This document shows positions 54,331-64,000 of a stretch of 64,000 bases of DNA, one piece after another. Under the pieces are notes generated by a model, which made no database searches, was not told where the DNA came from, and saw nothing but the letters and a program-made list of their open reading frames with translations. Within the stretch, counting starts at the first letter, position 1, and each line of letters begins with the position of its first letter. The position numbers and the translations under genes were made by a program. Source of the DNA: Paraniabella defluvii (GTDB taxonomy: Bacteria; Bacteroidota; Bacteroidia; Chitinophagales; Chitinophagaceae); contig CP079215.1 in NCBI GenBank assembly GCA_019316985.1, forward strand, positions 5,766,001 to 5,830,000, given 5' to 3'.

Positions 54331-54968
54331 CTAGAACAACCCGTAAAGCGTGGAATCTATTTTAGTAATAATATCTCCGAAATGTTCTTCGTTTTCGCCG
54401 AATTTGTTTTTATCTACATCAATAACCAGCAACGGACCTTCTTTATACCCGGCGATCCATTTGTTGTAAAATTCGTTAAGCCGCTTTAAATAATCCAGGC
54501 GGATATTTTCTTCGTACTCCCTGCCTCTTTTTGTATTTGCCCCACAAGCGTTGGAACAGAAGCATTAAGATAGATCATCAGATCCGGCGGCTTTACCATT
54601 TTTTTGAGTGTCTGGAAAAACTCGAAATAGTTATCGAAATCGCGCTTGCTCATCAAACCCATTTCATGCAGGTTCGGTGCAAAGATATTGGCATCCTCAT
54701 AAATGGTGCGGTCCTGTATAATAGTTTCAGTACCCTCCTGAATATCGAGCAATTGTTTTAAGCGGCCATGTAAAAAGTAAATCTGCAAATTGAAGCTCCA
54801 CCTGGGCATGTCCTCATAAAAATCCATCAGGTAAGGATTGTGATCTACATCTTCAAAATGTGGTATCCACTTGTAATGTTTGGCCAACATTTGTGTTAAT
54901 GTAGTTTTACCGGCACCTATGTTACCGGCAATTGCTATATGCTTAGGTTTCGATTTCGACTTGGCCAT
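54331..54968 (-). CDS. Deoxynucleoside kinase (frameshifted read)
   Basis: Cytoplasmic salvage kinase of about 212 residues, similar to deoxyadenosine/deoxyguanosine kinases. The P-loop GNIGAGKTTLTQMLAKHY starts near residue 15; DVDHNPYLMDFYED, the ERS/DRT-like IIQDRTIYEDANIFAP and the arginine lid region RGREYEENIRLDYLKRLN follow. Frame is lost near 54530; the end reads IDSTLYGLF with a stop at 54331. It phosphorylates deoxynucleosides; which one cannot be set from sequence alone. Confidence 0.92.
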
Positions 54969-55048
54969 TTTTGCTAAATAGTGCCTGAAGTAAGCCAGGC
55001 TGGTTGGTTTAATTTAAAACTCGGCAATAGTAGCCTTTTTTTTATGCT

Positions 55049-56053
55049 CTAAAAATATTTTAGCCCAATGGCCTCCCGTACCGCACTTATCGTTCTGTCT
55101 GCACTTTCGGCAGCTTTTTGTGCACCTACTTTCAATATAATATTCAAATCAGATTCGTTGGCCCTGATATCTTTTGCCCGCTGTCGTATTGGAGCTATAT
55201 AGCTCACCATATCTTCTGCCAGTTGCTTTTTCATATCTCCGTACCGGATGTTACAATTATTATAATCCGCTTCAAACTTATCGATGGTATCCTGCTGGCT
55301 TACCAGTTTCATCAGGTCGAAAACATTCTCAATATAATCCGGCTTTACGCTGTTCAATTCAGTAGGACCTGAATCGGTTTTTGCCTTCATGATCTTTTTC
55401 CGGATGAGCTCGTCATCGTCAGACAGGTAAATAGTAGCGTATTGATTTTCGCTTTTGCTCATCTTTCCTGCACCATCCAGGCTGGGCACTTTCAGCAATT
55501 GTTCGCCGAAATTAAAAGCCCGGGGTTCGGGGAAAACTTCGCCATAGCGGTGATTGAAACGGTTAGCAAAAGTTCGCGTCATCTCCAGATGTTGCTCCTG
55601 GTCTTTACCTACCGGCACCAGCCTGGCACGATGGATCAGTATATCGGCCGCCATCAAAACCGGATAAGTCAGCAAGCCGGCATTAACGTTCTCCGGCTGT
55701 AAACGAACCTTATCTTTAAATGTTGTAGTTTTTTCCAGCTCTCCCTTATAGGCCATCATATTCAAAAACAAATACAATTCTGATGTCTGGGGCAAATCGC
55801 TCTGGCAGTATAGCACTACTTTATCAGGATCGAGACCACAGGCAAGATATTCAGACACTACATGAAGCACATTTTCTTTTAATTCTTTGGTATCGGGATG
55901 GGTGGTAAGCGAGTGCAGGTCTGCTATAAAGAAATAGCAATTATACTCGTTCTGCATTTTTACATAATTACGCAATGCACCGAAATAGTTACCCAGGTGT
56001 AAATTACCGGTGGGGCGTACGCCACTTACTACGATATCTTTATTACTGCTCAT
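55049..56053 (-). CDS. trpS: Tryptophan-tRNA ligase
   Basis: Class I aminoacyl-tRNA synthetase of 334 residues, intact. The HIGH-like motif is GNLHLGNYFGALRN near residue 16, and the KMSKS motif is AGKMSKSENQYATIYL near 200; TYPVLMAADILIHRARLVPV and VGKDQEQHLEMTRTFANRFN are the Trp-specific blocks. The start at 56053 (MSSNKDIVVSGVRPTG) fits the family better than the ATG 30 bases upstream. Essential for translation; the intact frame is a useful contrast to its neighbours. Confidence 0.97.
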   Translation of the reverse strand: MSSNKDIVVSGVRPTGNLHLGNYFGALRNYVKMQNEYNCYFFIADLHSLTTHPDTKELKENVLHVVSEYLACGLDPDKVVLYCQSDLPQTSELYLFLNMMAYKGELEKTTTFKDKVRLQPENVNAGLLTYPVLMAADILIHRARLVPVGKDQEQHLEMTRTFANRFNHRYGEVFPEPRAFNFGEQLLKVPSLDGAGKMSKSENQYATIYLSDDDELIRKKIMKAKTDSGPTELNSVKPDYIENVFDLMKLVSQQDTIDKFEADYNNCNIRYGDMKKQLAEDMVSYIAPIRQRAKDIRANESDLNIILKVGAQKAAESADRTISAVREAIGLKYF

Positions 56054-56151
56054 AGAGCGCGAAGATAAATATGAATCGAGCATTAAAATACGCCGCCATT
56101 ATTTTTTATTCCGATATCGGTACGTTTTGGAAGACGCTCAAAGCTTTAGTT

Positions 56152-56768
56152 CTATTGATAAATGTACAACAGCAGGGGTTTGGGCGACTTATCTACAATT
56201 GCCTGAAGTGTACGGAGAAAAGAGGGGCTTACCGTTGGGCAACCATTGCTTTGACAAATATCGTCTGTGGTTGCTTCATCGGGTACACAGGTATGTGAAT
56301 GCATCACTACGAAACGCTTTAAAGCGTTATTATTGGTAGAGTCCAGGCCATATAGTTTATAGGCTAACCCAAACCTGCCGAAATAAGATTTACCCACCCT
56401 GTATTTTCCCAGGAAGTGCAGCCGCTTCCCACTTTATTGCTGTACCTCCTGCCCTCTAACCAGTATTGATAACAGTTGCCGTGCGTTACCAGGCCGGCGT
56501 TTACCACCGAATCCTTCTTAAGATCATAAATAAAAAACCTTTTGTACCCTGACGGTAAAGACATATTAATAAGGAAACAAATCCCGCTGTTATAATCATT
56601 AAGGCGTACGAACTCTTTTATAGAGGTTGCCTGTTCATGAACGATTACCGGCTTTGCAAGCTCAACCGGCCTGTTATCGCTCACTGTTTGCACCCGATGC
56701 TTCCCGTTATTAAAAGCAAACATCATCCAGCCGGTAATGCAGGTTGCCAGTAATATTTTGTACTTCAT
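56152..56768 (-). CDS. Murein L,D-transpeptidase catalytic domain family protein (frameshifted read)
   Basis: Exported peptidoglycan-modifying protein of about 205 residues, of the YkuD_2 type. An N-terminal signal (ILLATCITGWMMFAFN) is followed by NSGICFLINMSLPSGYKRFF and FIYDLKKDSVVNAGLVTHG. After a frame change near 56375 the C-terminal half reads KRFVVMHSHTCVPDEATTDD and CQSNGCPTVSP, with the catalytic Cys in SNGCPTVSP. Predicted role: L,D-cross-linking or lipoprotein attachment to peptidoglycan. Confidence 0.9.
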
Positions 56769-56860
56769 AGAAACGCAGTTGTTTTACTTTGACGCAAAAA
56801 CCGCAGTTTCCATAATTTTAACAAAGAGATTTAAGGAAGCCGTTTGACTGCAGCCCTTAC

Positions 56861-57513
56861 TTACCAAAGCCTGTTGAATTTTTGAAGGGAGAAAGAAGCG
56901 CCTACTACGAGTGAATAGTAACGATTCGGATTGCTTACTGTTTCGTCGGGATAGTTGTCCAGGTTTTTAGCGAAGAAGCGGTAATTGCCTTCGGCAAATA
57001 ACTTGATCCTTTTGTTCAACCGGTATTTGATTCCACCACCAACAGGAGCTACAAAACCCCAGCTTTCGCCAGTGGTTTTAGGATCGCCCTGCTGAGGCTC
57101 ATAGTCAAACAAATAATAGGCGCCAACGCCTGCATTTACATAAGGTGAAAATTTGTGACGGTATAAGTCTAAAATTTCATATTCTACTTTACCCGATCCC
57201 TCCAGCAAGTAACCCCGGAATGCGCCCCTTGAAGGATCGGTGGAGGCACCTCTTCCATATTATCACCTGCTACCTCTCCCAGCATCAGCTCTCCACGAAT
57301 AAATAGCTGCTTGGGCAATATAAGGCGGTGCCCGTAAAATACTGAAGCAGACATGGAAGTATGGCTGATCAAGGAGGCGCCTTTACTATACATACCCGTA
57401 TAAGATAAGGTTCCCACAGTGGCCCCGGCATAACTTTTTTGACCGATGTACTCCTGCGCATTAATTTTGGCTACAACAACGCTGCAAAGCAGCAGGCATA
57501 AATACTTTCTCAC
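56861..57513 (-). CDS. Outer membrane beta-barrel protein, DUF6089-like (frameshifted read)
   Basis: Predicted outer-membrane barrel of about 216 residues. The signal peptide MRKYLCLLLCSVVVAKINAQ ends with the usual Ala-Gln. Alternating strands follow: AGATVGTLSYTGMYSKGASL, FYGHRLILPKQLFIRGELML, then YVNAGVGAYYLFDYEPQ, APVGGGIKYRLNKRIKLFAE and a final YYSLVVGASFSLQKFNRLW. Frame is lost near 57215. Similar proteins are common in Bacteroidota and of unknown function. It lies 57 bases downstream of dxs. Confidence 0.75.
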
Positions 57514-57570
57514 TAGTTTTAAGTTTGATTTATTTCATAGGCCGCCCGATAACTACCCCGGCAAAGTTAG

Positions 57571-59502
57571 TCACCCATTGTTAAAAACGGTTACCTTAAC
57601 GCCAGCCATTTCCCTAACCGCGGCTGCAATACCCTGTGCATCATAACCACACTCGCGGTGCAGTTCTTTCGGGCTTCCATGCTCAACAATACGGTCGGGT
57701 ATTCCCATAATTTTGATTTCGTTTTTATAGCCATGCGCGGCCATAAATTCCAATACAGCCGATCCAAAACCACCCACTACGGTTCCGTCTTCAACAGTTA
57801 TGATCTTAGGATAGGTTGATAGCGCCTCATGTAATAAAGCTTCGTCCAGAGGCTTTACAAATCGTATATCATAATGGGCAGGATCAATTCCCTCCTGCTT
57901 TACATTACGTATGGCTGCGGCGGCAAAATTTCCAGGGTGTCCCAAAGAGAGAATAGCAATATCCTGGCCGCTTTTCAATTTCCTTCCCTTTCCTATCTGC
58001 ACCGGCTCCATAGGTGTTTGCCACTCGGGCATTACACCTTCGCCACGCGGATAACGGATCACAAACGGAAGCTGGGTAGATTCCAGTTGCGCAGTATACA
58101 TGAGGTTGCGTAGCTCGGCTTCATTCATAGGAGCGCTGATGATCATATTGGGAATACAACGGAAATAAGCAATATCGTAGCAGCCATGATGCGTAGGCCC
58201 GTCATCGCCCACGAGACCCGCACGATCTAAACAAAGTACTACCGGCAATTTTTGTATGGCAATATCGTGCACCACCTGGTCGTAGGCGCGCTGCATGAAA
58301 GAAGAGTAGATATTGCAATAAACCCTTAATCCCTGCGTTGCCATACCTGCGCTCAGCGTAGCAGCGTGTTGCTCGCAAATGCCTACATCAAAAGCTCGGT
58401 CGGGCATTTCCTCCATCATGTATTTCAGCGATGAACCCGAGGGCATGGCAGGAGTAATGCCAAATATCTTGTCATTATTTTTAGCCAGCTCAATAATAGT
58501 TTTGCCAAACACGTCCTGGTACTTGGGCGGCTGAGGCGTATCAAATTTCTTTTTATAGATCTCACCGGTTACTTTGTCAAACAAACCCGGGGCGTGCCAC
58601 TTGGTTTGATCTTTTTCGGCCAGGGCATATCCCTTTCCTTTAGTAGTGATGATATGCAGCAATTTCGGACCTGGAATATCCTTCAGATCATTTAAGGTAT
58701 CTACCAGTTTGCTGATATTATGACCATCTATAGGTCCGAAATACCGCAGCTTTAGAGCCTCAAATAAATTGGAACTGCTGCTCACCATGCCTTTATGCCC
58801 TCGGTAAGCTTATGCGCCATTGCCCGGGTAAAGCTTTTGCCTACAGGCAGCTTACAACAACGCGTTCCAAACATCGTCTTTGATCTTATTATAAGTGGGA
58901 GAAATGGTAATATCGGTGAGATACTCTTTTAAAGCGCCCACGTTAGGGTCAATTCCGATACCATTGTCGTTTAAAATGATCAGCATATCGGTATTGGCAA
59001 CACCTGCATGGTTCATAGCTTCAAAAGCCATACCTGCTGTCATTGAACCATCTCCTATAACAGCTACCACCTTACGATCGGTTTCACCTTTATATTTTGC
59101 AGCCATGGCCATACCCAGCGCCGCCGAGATGGAGGTAGAAGAATGCCCTACACCAAAAGTGTCATATTCACTCTCGGCACGTTTAGGGAAACCGCTGATA
59201 CCACCATATTTCCGATTCGTTTCAAAACTATCCTTTCTGCCTGTGATGATTTTATGACCGTACGCCTGGTGTCCAACATCCCAAACCAACTGGTCGTAAG
59301 GGGTATTGTACACATAATGCAGGGCTGTTGTAAGCTCTACTACACCCAAACTGGCCGCAAAATGTCCTCCGTGAACACTTACAACATCAATGATAAATTG
59401 CCTAAGCTCTTCACAAAACTCATGCAATTTTTCCATCGGGATCTGTTTAAGATCTTCCGGATTATTTACAGACTGTAGTAACGGACCAGGGGTGATAGTC
59501 AT
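57571..59502 (-). CDS. dxs: 1-deoxy-D-xylulose-5-phosphate synthase (frameshifted read)
   Basis: Cytoplasmic thiamine-diphosphate enzyme of about 643 residues, the first step of the MEP isoprenoid pathway that supplies the polyprenyl synthase at 17037. The N-terminal domain has VSVHGGHFAASLGVVELTTA, DVGHQAYGHKIITGR and the ThDP-binding VVAVIGDGSMTAGMAFEAMN with LNDNGIGIDPN; the second has DVGICEQHAATLSAGMA and AGLVGDDGPTHHG; the end reads MAGVKVTVFNNG. Frame is lost at about 58790-58850. On the minus strand an exact -7 box TATTTTTG lies at 59529-59522, 20 bases before the start. Confidence 0.97.
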
Positions 59503-59663
59503 TCAGGAAAAAATTATTGTGCAAAAATAAGTAATTTGTTAATGCGTATGGCTATTGACACAACCAAACTGAGCTATATAATTGTTTAGCTCCACTTATA
59601 CCCCGGCTACCATTAGTAAACTTTAGAACCATAATAAGGTCATATTTTAATTAGATTTGTTAC

Positions 59664-60730
59664 ATGATCATAGGAAAAAGACATTATTGGCTATTGCAGC
59701 TGGTTGGTTGGGGTTGTTTCTTTTTTTATGGCACATATTCGGTGCATGGTCGTTTGATAAAATGAGCATCCCGTCAGAGCGGTTGTTAATCATTCAACGT
59801 GCTGCCGGGTTTAGCATACTGGGTTTGCTGATGACGCATTGCCTCAGAATTGTTCTTTTGAAACTCAAGGTATTAGCCAAGAAAGCCTCTACGCAAATCT
59901 GGATTTTCCTGGCGCTTACCTTACTCACATCCTGCGTAGCCGGTGTTGTGGAAATGATCGTGTACCAGTCGCTGGGGTTACTGAGCAAAGTAGAGATACT
60001 TATAACCAACAAGTCGCTCATTCTCATATTTCTAAATAACTCTTTAGCCTGGTTCTCCTATTTTATCATCTGGAGCGCCGTATATTTTATTTACCACTAT
60101 GTGAGCGCCGCCCAAAGAGAACAGATCGACAACCTGAAGCTCAAATCGCATATCAAAGAGCTTGAACTCAAAACTATAAAAACCCATATCAATCCCCATT
60201 TCATTTTTAACGCGCTCAACGGCATCAGGGCTATGGTAGATGAAAACCCGCAACGGGCCCGAACTGCCATTACTGAGCTCAGTAATATACTGCGTAGCAG
60301 CATCAATATCGACAAATCGGAAACAGTACCCTGACCGAAGAGTTGAATATCATAAAAGATTACCTTGCATTGGAACAGATGCGATTTGAAGACCGGCTGA
60401 TGGTACAATATGTTATTGAAGATGAAACTACCAGCCAGGCGGTACCCCGATGATGCTGCAAATGCTGGTGGAAAACGCAATCAAACATGGCATCAGCCAT
60501 CAAAAAAACGGGGGCTGGTAAAATTAGGAGCAACATTAGCAAATAATACACTGGAACTGAAAGTTGAAAACACCGGCCGTTTGAAGGAACAGCAGCAAGG
60601 CGGAGGCTTTGGAATAAGGAGTATACGGGAAAGGCTTAAGCTGATGTATGGGAATAATGCCATGTTTAACATTAAACAATCATCGGATAACACGGTTACC
60701 GCCACGCTTAAGTTACCTGTTACTTTATAA
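59664..60730 (+). CDS. LytS/YehU-type sensor histidine kinase (frameshifted read)
   Basis: Inner-membrane sensor kinase of about 355 residues. The N-terminus MIIGKRHYWLLQLVGWGCFF begins four predicted helices with no periplasmic domain. The coupling helix leads to the phosphoacceptor region INPHFIFNALNGIRAMVDEN; after a frame change near 60330 come QMRFEDRLMVQYVIEDE, PMMLQMLVENAIKHGISH and GGGFGIRSIRERLKLMYG of the ATPase. Other changes lie near 59740, 60440 and 60510. A -7 box TAGATTTG at 59652-59659 is five bases from the ATG, suggesting a very short leader. The response regulator follows. Confidence 0.9.
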
Positions 60731-60744
60731 AATCAAATATCTAC

Positions 60745-61474
60745 ATGAGAACAATTATCATTGATGATGAAAGACTTGCGCGCAGTGAACTCAATAAAAT
60801 GCTGCGATCGTTCCCAGAAATGATGATATCGTAGATGAAGCCTCTAACGCCGACGAAGCAATAGAAAAGATAGCGAGCCACCAGCCCGATCTGATTTTCC
60901 TGGATATACAGATGCCGGGCAAAACAGGCTTTGAAATGCTAACGGAACTGGAATGGGTTCCCAGGGTAATTTTACAACTGCGTTTGACGAATATGCTTTA
61001 AAGGCATTTGAAGTAAATGCCCTGGACTACCTGTTAAAACCTATTGATCAAAAAAGGCTTGAAGCGGCCATTAAAAAGATTGCTACAGCTGATGCCAGAG
61101 AGCAGAAGCCGGAGGAAACTTATACTAATAACGAAATACTTACCGAAAACAGCCAGGTTTTTGTAAAAGACGGAGACCGTTGCTGGTTCATTAAATTAAG
61201 CGATGTAAGGCTTTTCGAAAGCGTGGGCAACTATGCAAAAGTTTTCTTTGGCCTTCACAAGCCATTAATCCTAAAATCTCTGAATGCCCTGGAAGAACGG
61301 CTCGATCCCAAAACATTTTTCAGGGCCAACAGGAAGCATATTATTAATCTCCACATGGTAGAAAAAATTGAACCCTATTTCAACAACGGGTTACTGGTTG
61401 AACTAAGAGGTGGAGAAAAAATAGAGATAAGTAGACGCCAGACAGTGAAATTCAAAGAAAAAATGAGTTTTTAA
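60745..61474 (+). CDS. LytTR family response regulator (frameshifted read)
   Basis: DNA-binding response regulator of about 243 residues, partner of the kinase 14 bases upstream. The receiver begins MRTIIIDDERLARSELNKML; the phospho-Asp is in PDLIFLDIQMPGKTGFEM, and FTTAFDEYALKAFEVNALDY and LLKPIDQKRLEAAI are the usual switch residues. The LytTR domain covers about residues 135-240 (VFVKDGDRCWFIKLSDVRLF, FFRANRKHIINLHMVEKIEP). Frame changes lie near 60820 and 60950. It probably controls nearby envelope genes, but its sites are not seen. Confidence 0.93.
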
Positions 61475-61509
61475 TAAAATTTAATTCAATATAAAAGTCA
61501 ACGAATAAT

Positions 61510-62781
61510 ATGTTATTTAAGAAGCCATTAATACTAACAACCGGCATTCTCATTACATCAGCAACTGCGTTTGGTCAGCCAGTCAAAGTAGCAGATGTAA
61601 CCAAAACCATTAGCTTTCTTGCTTCAGATGAAATGAAGGGCCGGGCCGTGTACAGCCCGGAAATTGACAAGGCAGCGGAATTCATAGCTTCGGAATTTAA
61701 GAAAGCAGGATTGCAACCCCTGGCAGGAAGCAACTATCTTCAGTCTTTTGTTATGGTAAGTGCCACCCAGCTTTCGATTAATGCTCAAAGCGGGGACAAG
61801 GAAATAGACCCGAAAAATGTTGTTGCATTAACCTCCAAACCGGCGTTAAATTTCTCATCAGCTAATGTACAAACGGCTGGCATCAGGCCGGGAGATAATC
61901 TCTTTAGTAAAGCTTTTGAATATGCCGGAAGCAACACCTCTTTGCTGGTTACAGTAGATGAAAGCTTCAGCAAGCAGTTTCAAGGCTGGCTGTATTAAAA
62001 GGAACTTTTTCAAAACGGGCGCAGATGTCATTTTTGTTTTGGGAAATGTTGATACAAAAGATTTTTCTGTTAAAGCTACTCATACTATAAAAGAAAATAA
62101 ACTGGCTAACGTGGTTGGGGTGCTGCCGGGCAAAAAGCTGAAGGAGGAGTACGTAATTTTTTCGGGCCATTACGACCATATTGGCGTCGGCAAACCTGAA
62201 AACGGCGACAGCATTTACAACGGTGCCAATGATGATGCCTCCGGTATTACTGCCGTAATTGAGCTGGCTAAACATTTCCAGGCACAAAAGAATAATGAAA
62301 GAACATTAATTTTTGCTGCTTTTACCGCGGAAGAAGTGGGTGGATTCGGATCACAGTATTTCAGCAAGCAGCTTTCGCCGGAAAAAGTAATCGCCATGTT
62401 TAATATAGAAATGATCGGCACTGATAGCAAATGGGGAAAAATTCAGCCTATATCACCGGCTACGAAAAAACCAGCATGGGAGATATTCTTCAAAAAAATC
62501 TGAAAGGAAGCGGCTTTACTTTTTATCCAGATCCCTACCCCGACCAGCAATTGTTTTATCGTTCAGACAATGCTACATTGGCCCGGTTAGGTGTTCCGGC
62601 CCATACCATATCTACTTCTAAAATGGATAGCGAACCCAATTATCATAAAGCCAGCGACGAAGTAAAAACCCTTGACCTGGTTAACATGACTGAAATCATC
62701 AGGTCGATCGGCATCAGCGCGCAAACGATTATTTCGGGAAAAGACACTCCAACCAGAGTGGACACCAGGGAATTAAGATAA
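61510..62781 (+). CDS. M28 family metallopeptidase (frameshifted read)
   Basis: Exported zinc aminopeptidase of about 424 residues. A signal peptide (ILTTGILITSATAFGQ) precedes VTKTISFLASDEMKGRAVYS, typical of the family's N-terminal domain. The catalytic half shows VIFSGHYDHIGVG (His), YNGANDDASGITAVIELA (Asp), TLIFAAFTAEEVGGFGSQYF (Glu pair) and YHKASDEVKTLDLV (His), the five zinc ligands or catalytic residues. Frame is lost near 61980 and 62445. It is 36 bases after the response regulator and could be in the same transcript. Confidence 0.93.
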
Positions 62782-63001
62782 CGGCTGCTGTTATAACCAG
62801 CAACATCAAACCGGCAGGAGCCGCAAATGAAGCTTATTATCAGCTTTTACCCGTCTTACCCCTCACCGGTGTACTATATACCCCCTGTATGAAAAGATGA
62901 ATGGCCGAAATTGAAATCTACTATTTTTGCTGACATATTTTCAATTTAAAGAAATTACATTTTGGTTAAAAGCAAAGTCCCGTCTGGTATCCGGCTTTAT
63001 A
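62782..63001. other. Intergenic region before the small ORF
   Basis: About 220 bases with no gene. A promoter candidate is at 62902-62929. Together with the small ORF that follows, the full gap between the M28 and PlsC genes is 410 bases. Confidence 0.5.
62902..62929 (+). promoter_or_regulatory. Candidate promoter for the small ORF and PlsC
   Basis: TG (62902-62903), 18 bases, TATTTTTG (62922-62929) matches the short -33 form and the exact -7 box of Bacteroidota promoters. The expected transcript start is near 62936. Confidence 0.45.
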
Positions 63002-63173
63002 ATGATATACGTCTCTGACTGAAAGCAGTAAGCTTAAAATTGCGCAGACAGCTAACTCTACACCTAAGGAACAAATAGAATTGCCGGAACCGGATAAATC
63101 GGGAATGAGGGTAGCCGAATATTTAACTGAACTACCTGAAAAAGTACTAAAAGAAGTTAATCGAGACTTCTAG
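63002..63173 (+). CDS. Possible small protein gene upstream of PlsC
   Basis: A frame running from codon 63006 to the stop at 63173 reads SLTESSKLKIAQTANSTPKE and then GMRVAEYLTELPEKVLKEV, ending NRDF. It has no ATG in frame, but ATG at 63002 would join it if one base near 63011 is extra, an error type common in this window. The product would be about 56 residues, charged and helical. It is 19 bases before PlsC and behind a promoter candidate, so it is probably expressed; no family recognised. It could also be the end of a decayed gene. Confidence 0.35.
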
Positions 63174-63191
63174 AAAACTGATTGAGAACAA

Positions 63192-63927
63192 ATGAGTATT
63201 TTCAAAGAGATAGCTGGTAGAATTTGGGCTACCTGGGGTTTGCTGAGTTTTGTTGTAACATTTCTTATCATTCTGCCGGTTTCGCTTATTTCGTACCTGA
63301 TACCTGAGCCGGCAGGTACCCATTTCCTGATAAGGATTTCCCGCGTATGGATGCGTATATGGTTGTTCCTGATCGGCTGCCCCTTCAGTGTGAAAGGCAA
63401 GGAATACTTTAAGAAGGGCAAAAGCTATATTGTAACCTGTAACCACAATTCGTTGTTGGATATTCCCCTCTCCTCTCCTTTTATACCCGGCCCTAATAAA
63501 ACCATTGCAAAAATGAGTTTTGCCAAGATACCATTATTCGGGCTGTATTATGCCAAAGGCTCGGTATTGGTAGACCGGAAAAATGAAAAAAGCCGCCGGG
63601 TAAGTTTTGAAAAAATGAAATGGGTGCTGAGAACCGGAATGCATATGTGCATTTACCCCGAAGGTACCAGGAACCGTACCGGGAGCCCTTAAAGCCCTTT
63701 TATAACGGAGCCTTTAAACTGGCAGCCGAAACAAAGGCCGATATTATTCCCGCCATTATTTCGGGTACCAGGAAGCGGTTCCCTTACACAAAACTTTTTT
63801 CTTTCTGCCTAAAAGACTGGAAATCCGTTTCCTGGAGCCTATTTCTTCACAAAACGCTTCTGCATCCGAGCTAAAGGAAAAAGTATTCAATATTATGCAC
63901 GACCATATTGCAAAAAGCAACGCTTAA
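63192..63927 (+). CDS. 1-acyl-sn-glycerol-3-phosphate acyltransferase, PlsC-like (frameshifted read)
   Basis: Inner-membrane phospholipid acyltransferase of about 245 residues. N-terminal hydrophobic helix at about 12-36 (ATWGLLSFVVTFLIILPVSL). Motif I is CNHNSLLDIPL with the catalytic His and Asp near residue 82; motif III is MCIYPEGTRNRTG near 153; PAIISGTRKRFPYTK is motif IV. Frame changes near 63690 and 63800 lead to FLEPISSQNASASELKEKV and a stop at 63927. Forms phosphatidic acid, feeding pathways such as that of pssA. The last 73 bases of the window hold nothing recognisable. Confidence 0.92.
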
Positions 63928-64000
63928 AACATCAGCATATTATTTCAGCCCCTACCCACCTGCACAGCACGTTAAGACTATATTCTATACAAGAAACAAC

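Noticed and set aside
1..64000. Programmed frameshifting as an explanation for split genes
   Set aside because: The breaks lack slippery heptamers with downstream structure, occur in unrelated genes and go in both directions.
1..64000. tRNA genes, CRISPR arrays, prophage or complete insertion sequences
   Set aside because: I searched by eye for T-loop sequences, evenly spaced repeats, transposase and phage genes and saw none.

Overview
The window comes from the Bacteroidota, most probably the order Chitinophagales (family Chitinophagaceae-like). The evidence is a SusC/SusD pair under a FecI/FecR-type regulator, Bacteroidota promoter boxes (TAnnTTTG), and lineage-typical families: DUF2027-Smr, DUF3822 next to rsmD, NamZ/DUF1343, a CusA-TolC fusion, BlaI/M56 pairs and STN-bearing TonB transducers. 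There are no tRNA or rRNA genes, no CRISPR array, no complete insertion sequence and no prophage. The only stable RNA gene seen is RNase P RNA.

The dominant technical feature is sequence quality. About 44 of roughly 53 protein genes can only be read through by changing frame one or more times, often at a homopolymer run. Core genes such as dxs, rnr, pssA, rsmI, htpG and a polyprenyl synthase are affected, while their sequence on both sides of each shift stays conserved and free of internal stops. I read this as uncorrected indel error, not pseudogenisation, so each gene is reported as one CDS spanning its pieces.

Layout. 1-10278 (minus strand): an iron/nutrient-type regulon, in transcription order FecI-like sigma, FecR anti-sigma, SusC transducer, SusD, a SusCD-associated lipoprotein, then a second ECF sigma and an ABC exporter that runs off the left edge. 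10652-15050: HopJ-like protein, DUF4136 lipoprotein, phytase-like esterase, rnpB, a small lipoprotein and a DUF2027-Smr protein. 15281-21952: APC amino-acid permease, isoprenyl diphosphate synthase, secreted GH5 glycosidase with a C-terminal carbohydrate-binding module, an ECF42-type sigma with its DGPF/YCII partner, and an AhpD-like protein. 22034-27089: housekeeping run rnr, lpxK, 5-formyl-THF cyclo-ligase, rsmD, DUF3822. 27202-35867: two MATE exporters, NamZ muramidase, thiolase, methyltransferase, Na+/H+ antiporter and a DUF1801 protein; a Uma2 nuclease remnant lies between direct repeats near 28.7 kb. 35976-41987: heavy-metal efflux operon (His-rich exported protein, CusA-TolC fusion, CusB-like adaptor). 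42328-45769: MscS channel, cupin, HtpG. 45871-49165: BlaI repressor with two M56 sensor peptidases, behind a promoter overlapped by BlaI-type operators. 49306-63927: M1 peptidase, rsmI, pssA, aminopeptidase P, deoxynucleoside kinase, trpS, L,D-transpeptidase, outer-membrane barrel, dxs, LytS/LytTR pair, M28 peptidase, a small ORF and PlsC.

The most interesting points are: a palindromic repeat inserted in the RNase P RNA gene; the BlaI-M56-M56 operon, whose two sensor proteins carry the same proline-rich repeat; a SusCD lipoprotein that resembles the Mx1 metallopeptidase family but lacks a zinc motif; and the decayed Uma2 locus. I do not see a clear multi-gene defence or biosynthetic system that is wholly new.
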